Assembly (NCBI GenBank): GCA_029883145.1
Contig: JAOUJR010000092.1
Coordinates: 1 to 6,737, forward strand
Direction of reading: 5' to 3'
Length of the DNA stretch: 6,737 nt
From: Nitrospirota bacterium
GTDB lineage: Bacteria > Nitrospirota > Thermodesulfovibrionia > Thermodesulfovibrionales > SM23-35
The notes beneath the pieces are model-generated. The model was not told the DNA's origin, did no database searches, and saw only the letters and a program-made list of their open reading frames with translations. Both the position numbers and the translations under genes were made by a program. Every line of letters begins with the position of its first letter. Positions within the stretch are counted from its first letter, which is position 1. Positions 1 through 6,534 of the stretch are shown piece by piece.

Positions 1-1
1 A

Positions 2-628
2 ATGGGTATCACTGTTGCCCCTGAATATTATCTTGTCGATAACCTTACATTTAAAAAATATGAGATTCAATTTGAGAAGGCATTGGGAATGGCATATGCC
101 AATAGACCGGATCTCAGATCAATCATTGCAAAAAAAGAGGCAGCAGGAGAATCTATCGAACTTGCAAAGAAAGATTACTATCCAACCTTATCTGGTAATG
201 CGAGTTACAACTGGGCTGGCAGAACGGTTACTTCTTTAGATAACGGGTGGAACGTTGGGGCAACCCTCACATTTCCCCTATTCAGTGGTTTTCTGACTAA
301 ATATCAGGTAGAAGAATCAAAGGCAAATCTGAATGTTCTCAAGGCAAATGAAGAGTCATTGCGGCAAAGTGTACTCCTTGAGGTTCAACAGGCATATCTC
401 AATTTACATGATGCAGAGGAGAGGATTCCCACTGCTGAAATTGCGGTGAGACAGGCCGAAGAAAACCTTGATATTGCGAATGGAAGGTACGCAGCCGGAG
501 TGGGTAACCCTATAGAGGTTACCGATGCGCAGGTGGCATATACCAGTGCAAAGACATCTTATATCCAGGCACTTTATGACTATAAAGTTGCTCAGGCGAG
601 CCTTGAGAAGGCAATGGGGGTCAAATGA
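2..628 (+). CDS. TolC-family outer-membrane efflux protein, C-terminal half (5' truncated by window edge)
   Basis: Outer-membrane channel of a tripartite exporter, expected to form a trimeric beta-barrel plus periplasmic alpha-tunnel that receives substrate from the adaptor and ABC transporter encoded next. The visible 208 residues match the second outer-membrane-efflux (OEP) repeat: a long helix with a family-like RPDL element (residues 35-38), a YPTLSG...YNW beta-strand (about 60-71), a second strand ending PLFSGF (about 82-97), then long amphipathic helices rich in Ala, Gln and Glu to the C-terminus. Family members usually have about 420-480 residues with two such repeats, so roughly half the gene lies upstream. 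The Met at base 2 is therefore probably internal and not the start. The stop overlaps the adaptor start by 4 bases (ATGA, 625-628). The family is clear; the exact subfamily is not. Confidence 0.92.
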   Translation: MGITVAPEYYLVDNLTFKKYEIQFEKALGMAYANRPDLRSIIAKKEAAGESIELAKKDYYPTLSGNASYNWAGRTVTSLDNGWNVGATLTFPLFSGFLTKYQVEESKANLNVLKANEESLRQSVLLEVQQAYLNLHDAEERIPTAEIAVRQAEENLDIANGRYAAGVGNPIEVTDAQVAYTSAKTSYIQALYDYKVAQASLEKAMGVK

Positions 629-1791
629 AGAAGAAGATATTGATTGGTATCGTCATTGTTATAATCCTTGGCATAACTGCATTCGTGATATTCAGCAATA
701 AGGGGAGTGAAATAAAATTTAAAACTGAGAAGGTTGAAAGAGGTGATATACAGGCAACTGTTACTGCTACAGGTACAGTGAATGCGGTTACCACAGTACT
801 TGTTGGCACACAAGTCTCAGGGACTATCAAGCAGATATATGTAGATTTTAATTCTCCTGTGAAACAGGGGCAGTTGATCGCCCAGATAGACCCGGCAACA
901 TTTCAGGCACAGGTGGATCAGGCGAAGGCAAACTTCCTCTCGGCTAAGGCCAATTTAGAGAAGGCAGAGGCTTCGCTCCTTGATACAAAAAGAACGATGG
1001 AAAGAAACAGGGAATTATTCTCTAAAAACCTTATTGCGAGAAGTGATCTGGATACTTCAGAGACAAATTATGATGCAGCAAAAGCTCAGGTAAGTGCAGC
1101 CAAGGCGCAGATTGCCCAGACAGAGGCAGCCTTGAAGTTTGCCGAGACGAACCTTGCATATACAAGAATACTTTCTCCGGTACACGGGATTGTGGTGTCG
1201 AGGAACGTGGATGTTGGTCAGACTGTGGCAGCGAGTTTCCAGACACCGACCCTCTTTAACATTGCCCAGGATCTGACAAAGATGCAGATTGATACAAACG
1301 TAGCTGAGGCAGATGTTGGAAAAGTAAAAGAGGGACAGGATGTTGAATTCTCCGTTGATGCCTATCCGGATCATACCTTTAATGGACGGGTATCACAGGT
1401 AAGAAATGCACCTATAACAGTACAAAATGTGGTGACGTATGATGTGGTCATTTATGTAGACAATCCCGAATTCAAGCTCAAGCCAGGTATGACAGCTAAT
1501 GTGTCAATAATTATATCGAGCAAAAAAGACGTCCTGAAGATACCTAATGCTGCATTGAGATTCAAGCCTTCTGAGACAGTGAAGGGTAAAGCTCAACAAG
1601 AAGGTCCTAGAGTCTGGATACTCGAGAATAAGAAAGCAAAACGCGTTAAGGTAACTACAGGGATAAGTGATGGAAGTTATACAGAGCTCGTATCCGGTGA
1701 GATTGTGGAAGGGCAGGAAATAATAGTGGAATCATTAGAAAAAACAAAAGCTCAGCCTGGAACTGCTGGGCCTGGGCGTCTAAGGTTCTAA
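625..1791 (+). CDS. macA: MacA-like periplasmic adaptor (membrane fusion protein) of an ABC efflux pump
   Basis: Periplasmic adaptor (HlyD/RND-MFP superfamily) that links the MacB-type transporter to the TolC-type duct; in characterised MacA it also stimulates the ATPase. The 388 residues are close to the usual length of about 370-400. One N-terminal anchor helix (about 4-23) follows three lysines. Next come the first lipoyl half (VGTQVSGTI...VKQGQLIAQIDP, 60-90), a long Ala/Lys/Glu coiled-coil hairpin (about 92-175), the second lipoyl half (SPVHGIVVSRNVDVGQTVA), a beta-barrel domain containing the KLKPGMTANV motif, and a membrane-proximal domain. The start is fixed by the ATGA overlap with the upstream gene, with a G-rich stretch (616-620) as a weak ribosome site. 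The ATPase gene begins 1 base after its stop. Adaptor assignment is firm; the macrolide role implied by the name is not shown. Confidence 0.93.
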   Translation: MKKKILIGIVIVIILGITAFVIFSNKGSEIKFKTEKVERGDIQATVTATGTVNAVTTVLVGTQVSGTIKQIYVDFNSPVKQGQLIAQIDPATFQAQVDQAKANFLSAKANLEKAEASLLDTKRTMERNRELFSKNLIARSDLDTSETNYDAAKAQVSAAKAQIAQTEAALKFAETNLAYTRILSPVHGIVVSRNVDVGQTVAASFQTPTLFNIAQDLTKMQIDTNVAEADVGKVKEGQDVEFSVDAYPDHTFNGRVSQVRNAPITVQNVVTYDVVIYVDNPEFKLKPGMTANVSIIISSKKDVLKIPNAALRFKPSETVKGKAQQEGPRVWILENKKAKRVKVTTGISDGSYTELVSGEIVEGQEIIVESLEKTKAQPGTAGPGRLRF

Positions 1792-1792
1792 T

Positions 1793-2485
1793 ATGGCACT
1801 CATTGAGTCAGTGGGAATTACTAAGGTCTACAAGCTCGGAGATGTTGAGGTAAATGCCCTCTGCAGTGTATCACTCACAATAGAAAGAGGCGACTTTATT
1901 GCAATCATGGGTCCATCAGGCTCTGGCAAATCTACCTTTATGAATATTCTTGGGTGTCTGGACACACCAACAACAGGGCACTATCTTCTGGAGGGGACTG
2001 ATACTGCTCAACTTAACAGGGATGAACTGGCAGGGATAAGAAACAACAAAATTGGTTTTGTTTTTCAAGGATTTAATCTGCTCCCACGGACGTCAGCCCT
2101 CGAAAATGTTGAATTGCCGTTGCTCTATAATGGGATTTCTGCAAAGGAGAGAAGACAGAAGGCGATCACAGCCCTTAAGGCAGTGGGACTGGAAGGAAGA
2201 GAAGGTCATCATCCCACTCAGCTTTCAGGTGGTCAACAGCAGAGGGTTGCAATAGCCAGGGCTCTTGTCAATGATGCACCTATAATCCTTGCTGACGAAC
2301 CAACAGGAAACCTCGACACAAAGACAAGCTCTGAGATAATGGAGCTTTTTGTGAAACTGAACAGGGAATCAAATATCACGATAATACTGATAACCCATGA
2401 GAGTGATATCGCAGCCTACAGCAGGCGTATAATAAAATTTTTAGATGGGTGTATTATCAATGATGAACCAGTGAGGAAATTATGA
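1793..2485 (+). CDS. MacB-type ABC transporter ATP-binding subunit (stand-alone)
   Basis: Cytoplasmic ATPase of the MacB/LolD/FtsE group that powers the permease encoded next. All nucleotide-binding elements are intact: Walker A GPSGSGKST (40-48), Q-loop Gln92 in FVFQGFNLLP, signature LSGGQQQR (144-151), Walker B ILADEP with catalytic Glu169, D-loop NLD (173-175) and switch His202. The length of 230 residues is normal for a free-standing subunit. In E. coli MacB this domain is fused to the permease. The start follows the macA stop by 1 base, with TAAGG (1781-1785) as a ribosome site 7 bases upstream. The stop overlaps the permease start by ATGA. LolD is the main alternative, but the macA-tolC context and the downstream single-gene MacB-like permease favour the efflux role. 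Confidence 0.95.
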   Translation: MALIESVGITKVYKLGDVEVNALCSVSLTIERGDFIAIMGPSGSGKSTFMNILGCLDTPTTGHYLLEGTDTAQLNRDELAGIRNNKIGFVFQGFNLLPRTSALENVELPLLYNGISAKERRQKAITALKAVGLEGREGHHPTQLSGGQQQRVAIARALVNDAPIILADEPTGNLDTKTSSEIMELFVKLNRESNITIILITHESDIAAYSRRIIKFLDGCIINDEPVRKL

Positions 2486-3711
2486 TTAACATACCTTCAA
2501 CAATAAAAATTTCTTTTAGGGCGTTGAGGGTAAATAAAATGCGTTCAGCCCTCACCATGCTCGGAATTATTATCGGAGTCGGTGCTGTTATCGCAATGCT
2601 TGCTGTTGGCACAGGAGCAAGTCAGAAAATATCTGAACAGATTTCGAGTATAGGGAGTAATCTTCTTATAGTGCTCCCGGGAGCTACGACTGCAGGAGGG
2701 GTACGAATGGGTGCAGGGACTCAGCCTACACTCACCATGAGAGATGCAGAAGCGATACTGAAAGAATGCCCCTCAGTGTTAGATGTTGCTCCTGACCTCA
2801 GTGGAGTTGCACAAATCGTGTATGGAAATCAGAATTGGTCAACAGGAGTGAGAGGTACCACACCAAGTGTATTGAATGTAAGGGACTGGTCTATTGATGA
2901 GGGTAAGTCATTCACCGAACAGGACGTTAAGAGTGCCACAAAGGTTGCTCTCTTAGGCCAAACTGTTGTCGATAATCTTTTTGGAGAGGTAACCCCAATT
3001 GGCAAGGTTATAAGGATAAAGAACGTCCCGTTTACCGTCATTGGTATTCTGTCGAGGAAAGGGCAGTCGCCGACAGGTCAGGATCAGGATGACACTATTT
3101 ATATTCCTTTGACCACAGCACAGAAAAAACTTTTTGGAACGGCTTTTCCCGGTATGGTAAGAATCATAATGGTTAAGGCAAAAAGCACCGAAGGCCTGCT
3201 TGATGCTGAGAAGCAGATAACCGGATTACTCAGACAGAGACATCGTATAGGCCCGAAACAGGATAATGATTTTACTGTGAGGAATCTTACCCAGATGATG
3301 CAGGCTGCAGAACAATCAACAAAGGTCATGACGTTATTGCTTGGAGCAATAGCCTCTGTTTCTCTCCTCGTTGGTGGTATAGGGATAATGAACATCATGC
3401 TTGTCTCGGTCACAGAGAGAACAAGGGAGATTGGAATAAGAATGGCTGTCGGTGCAAAGACATGGGATATAAGGCTGCAGTTTATTATCGAAGCAGTCAC
3501 ATTATCATTAATCGGCGGCATTGCTGGTATCGTTGCTGGAGTATCTGGTTCAAAAGTAATATCTATGATCGCAGGCTGGGCAACAATCGTTTCTCCATTA
3601 TCCATACTTCTTGCCTTTAGCTTTTCCGGCCTGGTAGGCATATTCTTCGGGTTTTATCCCGCATATAAAGCATCTCTCCTTAACCCCATAGATGCATTGA
3701 GGTATGAGTGA
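2482..3711 (+). CDS. MacB-type ABC transporter permease (stand-alone, FtsX fold)
   Basis: Inner-membrane subunit of a mechanotransmission-type ABC exporter. It couples cytoplasmic ATP hydrolysis to periplasmic movements that push substrate through the MacA-TolC conduit, and does not transport across the inner membrane itself (known for characterised MacB). The layout of the 409 residues is diagnostic: a MacB-PCD-type N-terminus (SFRALRVNKMRSALTMLGI) with TM1 at about 22-44, a large periplasmic domain (about 45-280), then a C-terminal FtsX domain with three helices (about 284-308, 333-357, 371-392). The hallmark ERTREIGIRMAVGA lies at 312-325 and the C-terminus is NPIDALRYE. The start overlaps the ATPase stop (ATGA, 2482-2485) and has GAGGAA at 2472-2477 as ribosome site. 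No frameshift or missing element is visible. It is the last gene of the exporter operon. Confidence 0.94.
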   Translation: MINIPSTIKISFRALRVNKMRSALTMLGIIIGVGAVIAMLAVGTGASQKISEQISSIGSNLLIVLPGATTAGGVRMGAGTQPTLTMRDAEAILKECPSVLDVAPDLSGVAQIVYGNQNWSTGVRGTTPSVLNVRDWSIDEGKSFTEQDVKSATKVALLGQTVVDNLFGEVTPIGKVIRIKNVPFTVIGILSRKGQSPTGQDQDDTIYIPLTTAQKKLFGTAFPGMVRIIMVKAKSTEGLLDAEKQITGLLRQRHRIGPKQDNDFTVRNLTQMMQAAEQSTKVMTLLLGAIASVSLLVGGIGIMNIMLVSVTERTREIGIRMAVGAKTWDIRLQFIIEAVTLSLIGGIAGIVAGVSGSKVISMIAGWATIVSPLSILLAFSFSGLVGIFFGFYPAYKASLLNPIDALRYE

Positions 3712-3719
3712 CTGATACC

Positions 3720-3757
3720 GAGATTAGGAGACTAAGAGATTAAGAAATTAGAAATTA
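3720..3757 (+). repeat. Degenerate 7-8-base tandem repeat, five copies
   Basis: Five consecutive units fill the start of the spacer after the permease: GAGATTAG (3720-3727), GAGACTAA (3728-3735), GAGATTAA (3736-3743), GAAATTA (3744-3750) and GAAATTA (3751-3757). It is non-coding and purine-rich on the plus strand. The units drift in both length and sequence, as expected from slippage or an old dispersed element. Function is unknown. Confidence 0.75.
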
Positions 3758-3759
3758 CC

Positions 3760-3787
3760 AACTATGAGCTAAGAACCACGAGCTGAA
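3760..3787 (+). repeat. Degenerate 14-base direct repeat, two copies
   Basis: AACTATGAGCTAAG (3760-3773) is followed directly by AACCACGAGCTGAA (3774-3787), identical at 10 of 14 positions. The pair lies next to the five-copy repeat and ends 2 bases before the next start codon. It therefore occupies the place where a ribosome binding site should be. Function is unknown. Confidence 0.6.
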
Positions 3788-3789
3788 TT

Positions 3790-4686
3790 ATGGACCCTAT
3801 CACACATGGTCTTGCAGGTGTCACCATTACTAATCTCGGTTTTAACAGAAAAGCAGCCTTCCTGGTAATTCTTCTATCCGCACTTGCTCCGGACATTGAC
3901 TATGTCACCAGACTCTGGGGAGCAGATGTCTTTCTAAGATACCACAGGGGTATCACACATGGAATACTTGCATTATTTATAGTGCCTGTAATAATCGGGC
4001 TTATTTTTGGCCTAAGGAAAGGTTTTTTCTATTATTTTTTCATAGCCTTTCTCAGCTATTCTGCCCATCTCTTCATGGACCTCACTACCCAATATGGAAC
4101 GAGAATCCTCTCACCGCTCGACTGGGAGCCATATTCCCTTAACCTGATGTTTATCATAGACCCATATGTAACAATAGGGCTGTTGCTATCAGTTATTTTT
4201 TGCGTGATGAACAAAAAGAGAGCAATACTCATATCGATTATCACAGTGGTTCTCTTAGCTTCATATACAGGGGGAAGGTATTATCTCTACGGGAAGACAA
4301 AAGAATTCCTGAAAGAGAGAATCGAAGCGAATACATATACATTATGCCCTTTGCCAAATGATTTTCTCAGATGGTGGTTTGTGGTGATGTCAGGGAATGA
4401 GTTTAAGGTAGGCTTTGCAGACCTTTTTACAGGAAGGATTTGTGTGCATGAAACCTATAAGGTACACAATAATGACCCATTTATTGAAATGTCTAAAAAG
4501 GAAGGAGTGGTAAGAAACTTTCTTTATTTTGCAAAGCATCCATATGTTGAAGTAAAAAGAGGTGACAAGATGACCACAGTCACATGGCGTGAGCTATCAT
4601 TTACCATAAGACCCGAGGAACATTTTGTCGCAAAGGTTTTTTATGATAAAGAGGGTAAGGTAATAACATCATACTTCAAGTTTTGA
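3790..4686 (+). CDS. DUF457 / YdjM-type membrane-bound predicted metal-dependent hydrolase
   Basis: Integral inner-membrane protein of the DUF457 (PF04307, YdjM-like) family, predicted to be a metal-dependent hydrolase; the substrate of the family is not established. The conserved polar residues are all present: THG at 5-7, LAPDIDYV with Asp35 and Asp37, HRGITHG at 52-58, and HLFMDLTTQYGTR at 93-105 followed by SPLDW (108-112) and the IIDP motif at 122-125. They suggest a His/Asp metal site within the N-terminal membrane half. Predicted helices lie at about 22-40, 59-75, 79-97, 118-140 and 145-162. The remaining 135 or so residues look soluble and carry no motif I recognise. The ATG has an in-frame TGA two codons upstream (3784-3786), so no longer start exists, yet no convincing Shine-Dalgarno is present in the repeat-filled leader. 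It may be translated weakly or from exporter-operon read-through. Confidence 0.85.
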   Translation: MDPITHGLAGVTITNLGFNRKAAFLVILLSALAPDIDYVTRLWGADVFLRYHRGITHGILALFIVPVIIGLIFGLRKGFFYYFFIAFLSYSAHLFMDLTTQYGTRILSPLDWEPYSLNLMFIIDPYVTIGLLLSVIFCVMNKKRAILISIITVVLLASYTGGRYYLYGKTKEFLKERIEANTYTLCPLPNDFLRWWFVVMSGNEFKVGFADLFTGRICVHETYKVHNNDPFIEMSKKEGVVRNFLYFAKHPYVEVKRGDKMTTVTWRELSFTIRPEEHFVAKVFYDKEGKVITSYFKF

Positions 4687-4717
4687 AGATTCCGCAGAAA
4701 TATCCGGAAAGTATCAC

Positions 4718-5353
4718 ATGAAAATCTGCGAGCTATTTACAAGCATACAGGGAGAGTCAAGTTATGCAGGTTTGCCGTGCATATTTATCAGGATGACAGG
4801 CTGCAATCTCAGGTGTTCATACTGTGATACGACCTATGCATATCATGAAGGGAGAGAACTCTCAGAAGATGAGATTATTGGTGAGGTCAGGCGTTCAGGT
4901 ATAAACCTCGTTGAAATTACCGGCGGTGAACCACTCCTTCAGAAAGAAGTGTATCATCTCATAAAAAGACTTCTTGACGAAGGCTATAAAGTATTGGTTG
5001 AAACAAACGGATCAATAAACACAAAGGAGATTGACAGACGGGCAGTGGTCATTCTTGATGTAAAGACACCGGGCAGTGAGATGAGTGATGAAATGGATTT
5101 ATCAAATCTTTATAATCTGAAAAGTATTGATGAGGTAAAGTTTGTCGTTACGAGCAGGGTTGATTATGAATGGTCAAAAGAGATAATTTACAGGTACAAC
5201 TTAATAGATAAATGTCATATCCTCCTTTCTCCCGCATCTGGCATTCTTTTGCCTGAAGACCTTGCGAAGTGGATGATAGAAGACAGGCTTAATGTCAAGA
5301 TGAACCTGCAGCTTCATAGATACATTTACGGCCCTGACAAGAGGGGTGTATAG
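4718..5353 (+). CDS. queE: 7-carboxy-7-deazaguanine synthase QueE (radical SAM)
   Basis: Catalyses the radical-SAM ring contraction of 6-carboxy-5,6,7,8-tetrahydropterin to 7-carboxy-7-deazaguanine, the committed step toward preQ0 and tRNA queuosine; cytoplasmic. The N-terminus ELFTSIQGES (5-14) is typical. The [4Fe-4S] cluster motif is Cys29-x3-Cys33-x2-Cys36 in the arrangement CNLRCSYCDT. The SAM-binding TGGEPL lies at 68-73, followed by ETNGS (95-99) and DVKTPGS (114-120). The C-terminus QLHRYIYGPDKRGV is the usual QueE ending, and 211 residues is a normal length. GGAAAG (4706-4711) lies 6 bases before the ATG and supports this start. It lies 31 bases downstream of the DUF457 gene, so co-transcription is likely. 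No queC, queD or queF is visible here, so the rest of the pathway must be elsewhere. Confidence is high because every family motif is intact. Confidence 0.96.
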   Translation: MKICELFTSIQGESSYAGLPCIFIRMTGCNLRCSYCDTTYAYHEGRELSEDEIIGEVRRSGINLVEITGGEPLLQKEVYHLIKRLLDEGYKVLVETNGSINTKEIDRRAVVILDVKTPGSEMSDEMDLSNLYNLKSIDEVKFVVTSRVDYEWSKEIIYRYNLIDKCHILLSPASGILLPEDLAKWMIEDRLNVKMNLQLHRYIYGPDKRGV

Positions 5354-5414
5354 ATTTTTAAAATAGAAACTTAATCTCTCTGACAGTGTAAAAATCAGCG
5401 GGAACGAAATGCGA

Positions 5415-5420
5415 TATAAT
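5415..5420 (+). promoter_or_regulatory. Possible -10 element (TATAAT) upstream of the small membrane-protein gene
   Basis: A consensus TATAAT sits 35 bases before the start of the small gene in an AT-rich spacer. No good -35 lies at 16-18 bases: the nearest TTGACA-like hexamer, CTGACA (5380-5385), is 29 bases away. This may be a real promoter relying on an activator, or a chance match. Confidence 0.35.
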
Positions 5421-5440
5421 AAGAAAGAATGATAGACTGA

Positions 5441-5447
5441 AAGGAGG
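5441..5447 (+). promoter_or_regulatory. Strong Shine-Dalgarno site AAGGAGG
   Basis: A full-consensus AAGGAGG lies 8 bases before the ATG at 5456. It is the best ribosome site in the window. It supports translation of the 69-residue protein and favours this start over the in-frame ATG at 5489. Confidence 0.8.
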
Positions 5448-5455
5448 ATGAAAGA

Positions 5456-5665
5456 ATGAAAAATGAAGGTATTGAGGGGAGAGGGAAAATGCTTCAAAAA
5501 TTGAAGGAAAAAATTAAAAAAGAGACTGAGGGGAAACCCCTGAAAGAAAAATTTCTCAAGATGTTTACGTTAGGACTGGCAATGGGATTAGGAGGAGGGG
5601 CAGGCCTCTGGATCTATAAGAAGATACTGGAGAGAAAGGAAGAAAAGGAAAATAAAACCCTTTAG
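5456..5665 (+). CDS. Small single-pass membrane protein with Gly-rich helix, function unknown
   Basis: I do not recognise this 69-residue protein. The N-terminal half (1-32) is highly charged, lysine-rich and probably helical. Residues 33-54 form one likely transmembrane helix with three overlapping GxxxG motifs (Gly40/44, 44/48, 46/50), a pattern associated with tight helix packing or oligomerisation. The C-terminus (55-69) is again Lys/Glu-rich. No signal-peptidase site is evident, so it is probably anchored in the inner membrane. The consensus ribosome site 8 bases upstream argues that it is a real gene. An alternative start at Met12 (5489) also follows a purine-rich stretch. Its stop overlaps the stop of the opposing gene by 4 bases. 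It could be a small stress or cell-envelope protein, but nothing in the sequence decides this. Confidence 0.7.
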   Translation: MKNEGIEGRGKMLQKLKEKIKKETEGKPLKEKFLKMFTLGLAMGLGGGAGLWIYKKILERKEEKENKTL

Positions 5666-6324
5666 TCTTTTTTACCCTTTCCCTTGCCTTTGTCTTCTTT
5701 TCCGCCTTTCTCTCCTTTCTCTTCTTTCCCTTCTCCTTTACTCTTTATTTTTTCTTTGTCCCCTTTTTTCCCCTTCTTAACCTCTTCGTTTATTACTATA
5801 AAGTTTTTGCCTTCTTCTCTCAGCTTTATCACTTTTTCAGGCGCATAACGGTAGTGTTCTGACATAAACCTAAGATTCACAAGGTTTATGATATCATCGT
5901 CACCAAGCACAATCTTTTTCCATTCTTTCTTCGGTTTCTTTTTGTAATATCCATATGCCTTTCCATAGGGAGGGCCGATAACAACTGTCTCTTTAACAGG
6001 CATGTAGAAGATCTCAGGACTCAGATGGTGATGCAGAGTAATATCCAACCATGTCATTCCTCTCAATCTGAGGTTTATTATTGTTGCGGGTTTTACACGT
6101 GCCTTTTTTGCAATAAAGAAGACAACGGGAATCTCTTCATCATGTATACGCCTTTCTTTGATAATTATTACCTCTTTCTCTGGCACCCTGTAATAATCTC
6201 CTATTGCAAGATAGAAGCTTCTTATGCCTTCATCTCCAATGGAGATTCCCATATCCACTGCAGCTTCAGAATAAGTCACGGCAGATAAAAAGATTAAGGT
6301 AAAAATGATAAACAATCTATGCAT
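5662..6324 (-). CDS. Secreted protein with three degenerate internal repeats and a Lys/Gly/Glu tail, function unknown
   Basis: I cannot assign this 220-residue protein to a named family. It begins with a clear Sec signal peptide (1-21: HR then a hydrophobic run to SEA-A) without a lipobox Cys, so it should be periplasmic or exported. Three stretches align with each other: 37-65, 69-95 and 152-178. They share a Y/A-R-V/Y-(x)P-x-x-V/I-I-x-L/I-R/K core and end in Ile. A linker at 109-137 contains GPPYGKAYGYYKKK. The last 38 residues (183-220) consist of 17 Lys, 10 Gly, 6 Glu, 3 Asp, one Ile and one Ser, so they are probably disordered. GAGGAA (complement of 6328-6333) precedes the ATG and a good promoter lies further upstream, so it is probably monocistronic. 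The basic tail could bind an anionic polymer; that is inference only. Confidence 0.85.
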   Translation of the reverse strand: MHRLFIIFTLIFLSAVTYSEAAVDMGISIGDEGIRSFYLAIGDYYRVPEKEVIIIKERRIHDEEIPVVFFIAKKARVKPATIINLRLRGMTWLDITLHHHLSPEIFYMPVKETVVIGPPYGKAYGYYKKKPKKEWKKIVLGDDDIINLVNLRFMSEHYRYAPEKVIKLREEGKNFIVINEEVKKGKKGDKEKIKSKGEGKEEKGEKGGKEDKGKGKGKKD

Positions 6325-6351
6325 GGTTTCCTCTTTTCAAGTTCTAATAAA

Positions 6352-6380
6352 ATTTTACTTTCGATAGCGATAAATGTAAA
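6352..6380 (-). promoter_or_regulatory. Sigma70-like promoter for the minus-strand secreted protein
   Basis: Read on the minus strand: TTTACA (complement of 6375-6380), a 17-base spacer, then TAAAAT (complement of 6352-6357). Each hexamer has one mismatch from consensus. Transcription would begin near 6345, about 20 bases before the start codon. The -35 lies within a short inverted repeat, ATGTA-AA-TACAT (6374-6385), a possible operator. Confidence 0.65.
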
Positions 6381-6505
6381 TACATATCTCTCAATTTGGC
6401 AGATAAAGAAAAAGTAAGGCTTTATATGATTTTGAAGAGTTCAAGGCATATCCTTTCGTTTAACATGTAAAGTGATCTTTTGCTTTAGATTAAATACATA
6501 ACCTG

Positions 6506-6534
6506 TTGACAAACAAGTCTTTTCATGGTAATTT
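6506..6534 (+). promoter_or_regulatory. Sigma70-like promoter with extended -10 for the DUF4124 protein gene
   Basis: A perfect TTGACA (6506-6511), a 17-base spacer and TAATTT (6529-6534) preceded by TGG, an extended -10 (TGn) signature that can compensate for the weak hexamer. The predicted start of transcription near 6541 leaves a leader of only about 12 bases with no clear Shine-Dalgarno. The extended -10 bases lie inside the left arm of the inverted repeat at 6519-6560. Confidence 0.6.

Noticed and set aside
1057..1374. 105-codon open frame on the minus strand
   Set aside because: It is antisense to the intact macA gene with a Cys-rich, non-protein-like translation; a shadow frame.
3099..3641. 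180-codon open frame on the minus strand
   Set aside because: It lies wholly opposite the well-supported MacB permease gene, and its translation is a compositionally odd mirror of the FtsX domain codons. No ribosome site or promoter was seen.
3712..3789. CRISPR array
   Set aside because: The units are 7-14 bases, directly adjacent without spacers, and degenerate, unlike CRISPR repeats.
4687..4717. preQ1 riboswitch upstream of queE
   Set aside because: The 31-base gap is too short and lacks the aptamer's C-rich and A-rich segments. Only a weak 5-bp TTCCG/CGGAA stem (4690-4694 with 4705-4709) is present.
5354..5414. Rho-independent terminator after queE
   Set aside because: Only a 4-bp CTGA/TCAG pairing is visible with no GC-rich stem and no T run after it. 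Termination here cannot be supported.
5448..5459. Tiny frame ATG-AAA-GAA-TGA whose stop overlaps the small gene's start, as a possible upstream coupling peptide
   Set aside because: Its ATG directly abuts the AAGGAGG site, too close for initiation. The ATG at 5456 has the proper spacing.
5201..5497. 98-codon open frame on the minus strand
   Set aside because: It overlaps the conserved end of queE and the start of the small membrane-protein gene, and its translation is typical of antisense reading of AT-rich coding DNA.
5643..5680. Bidirectional terminator at the convergent junction (AAAAGG against CCTTT with a T run at 5668-5673)
   Set aside because: The pairing is short and interrupted and arises from the purine/pyrimidine bias of the two coding tails. 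No compact GC-rich stem is present.
6025..6288. 87-codon open frame on the plus strand
   Set aside because: It is opposite the minus-strand secreted protein, which has a signal peptide, ribosome site and promoter. This frame has none of them.
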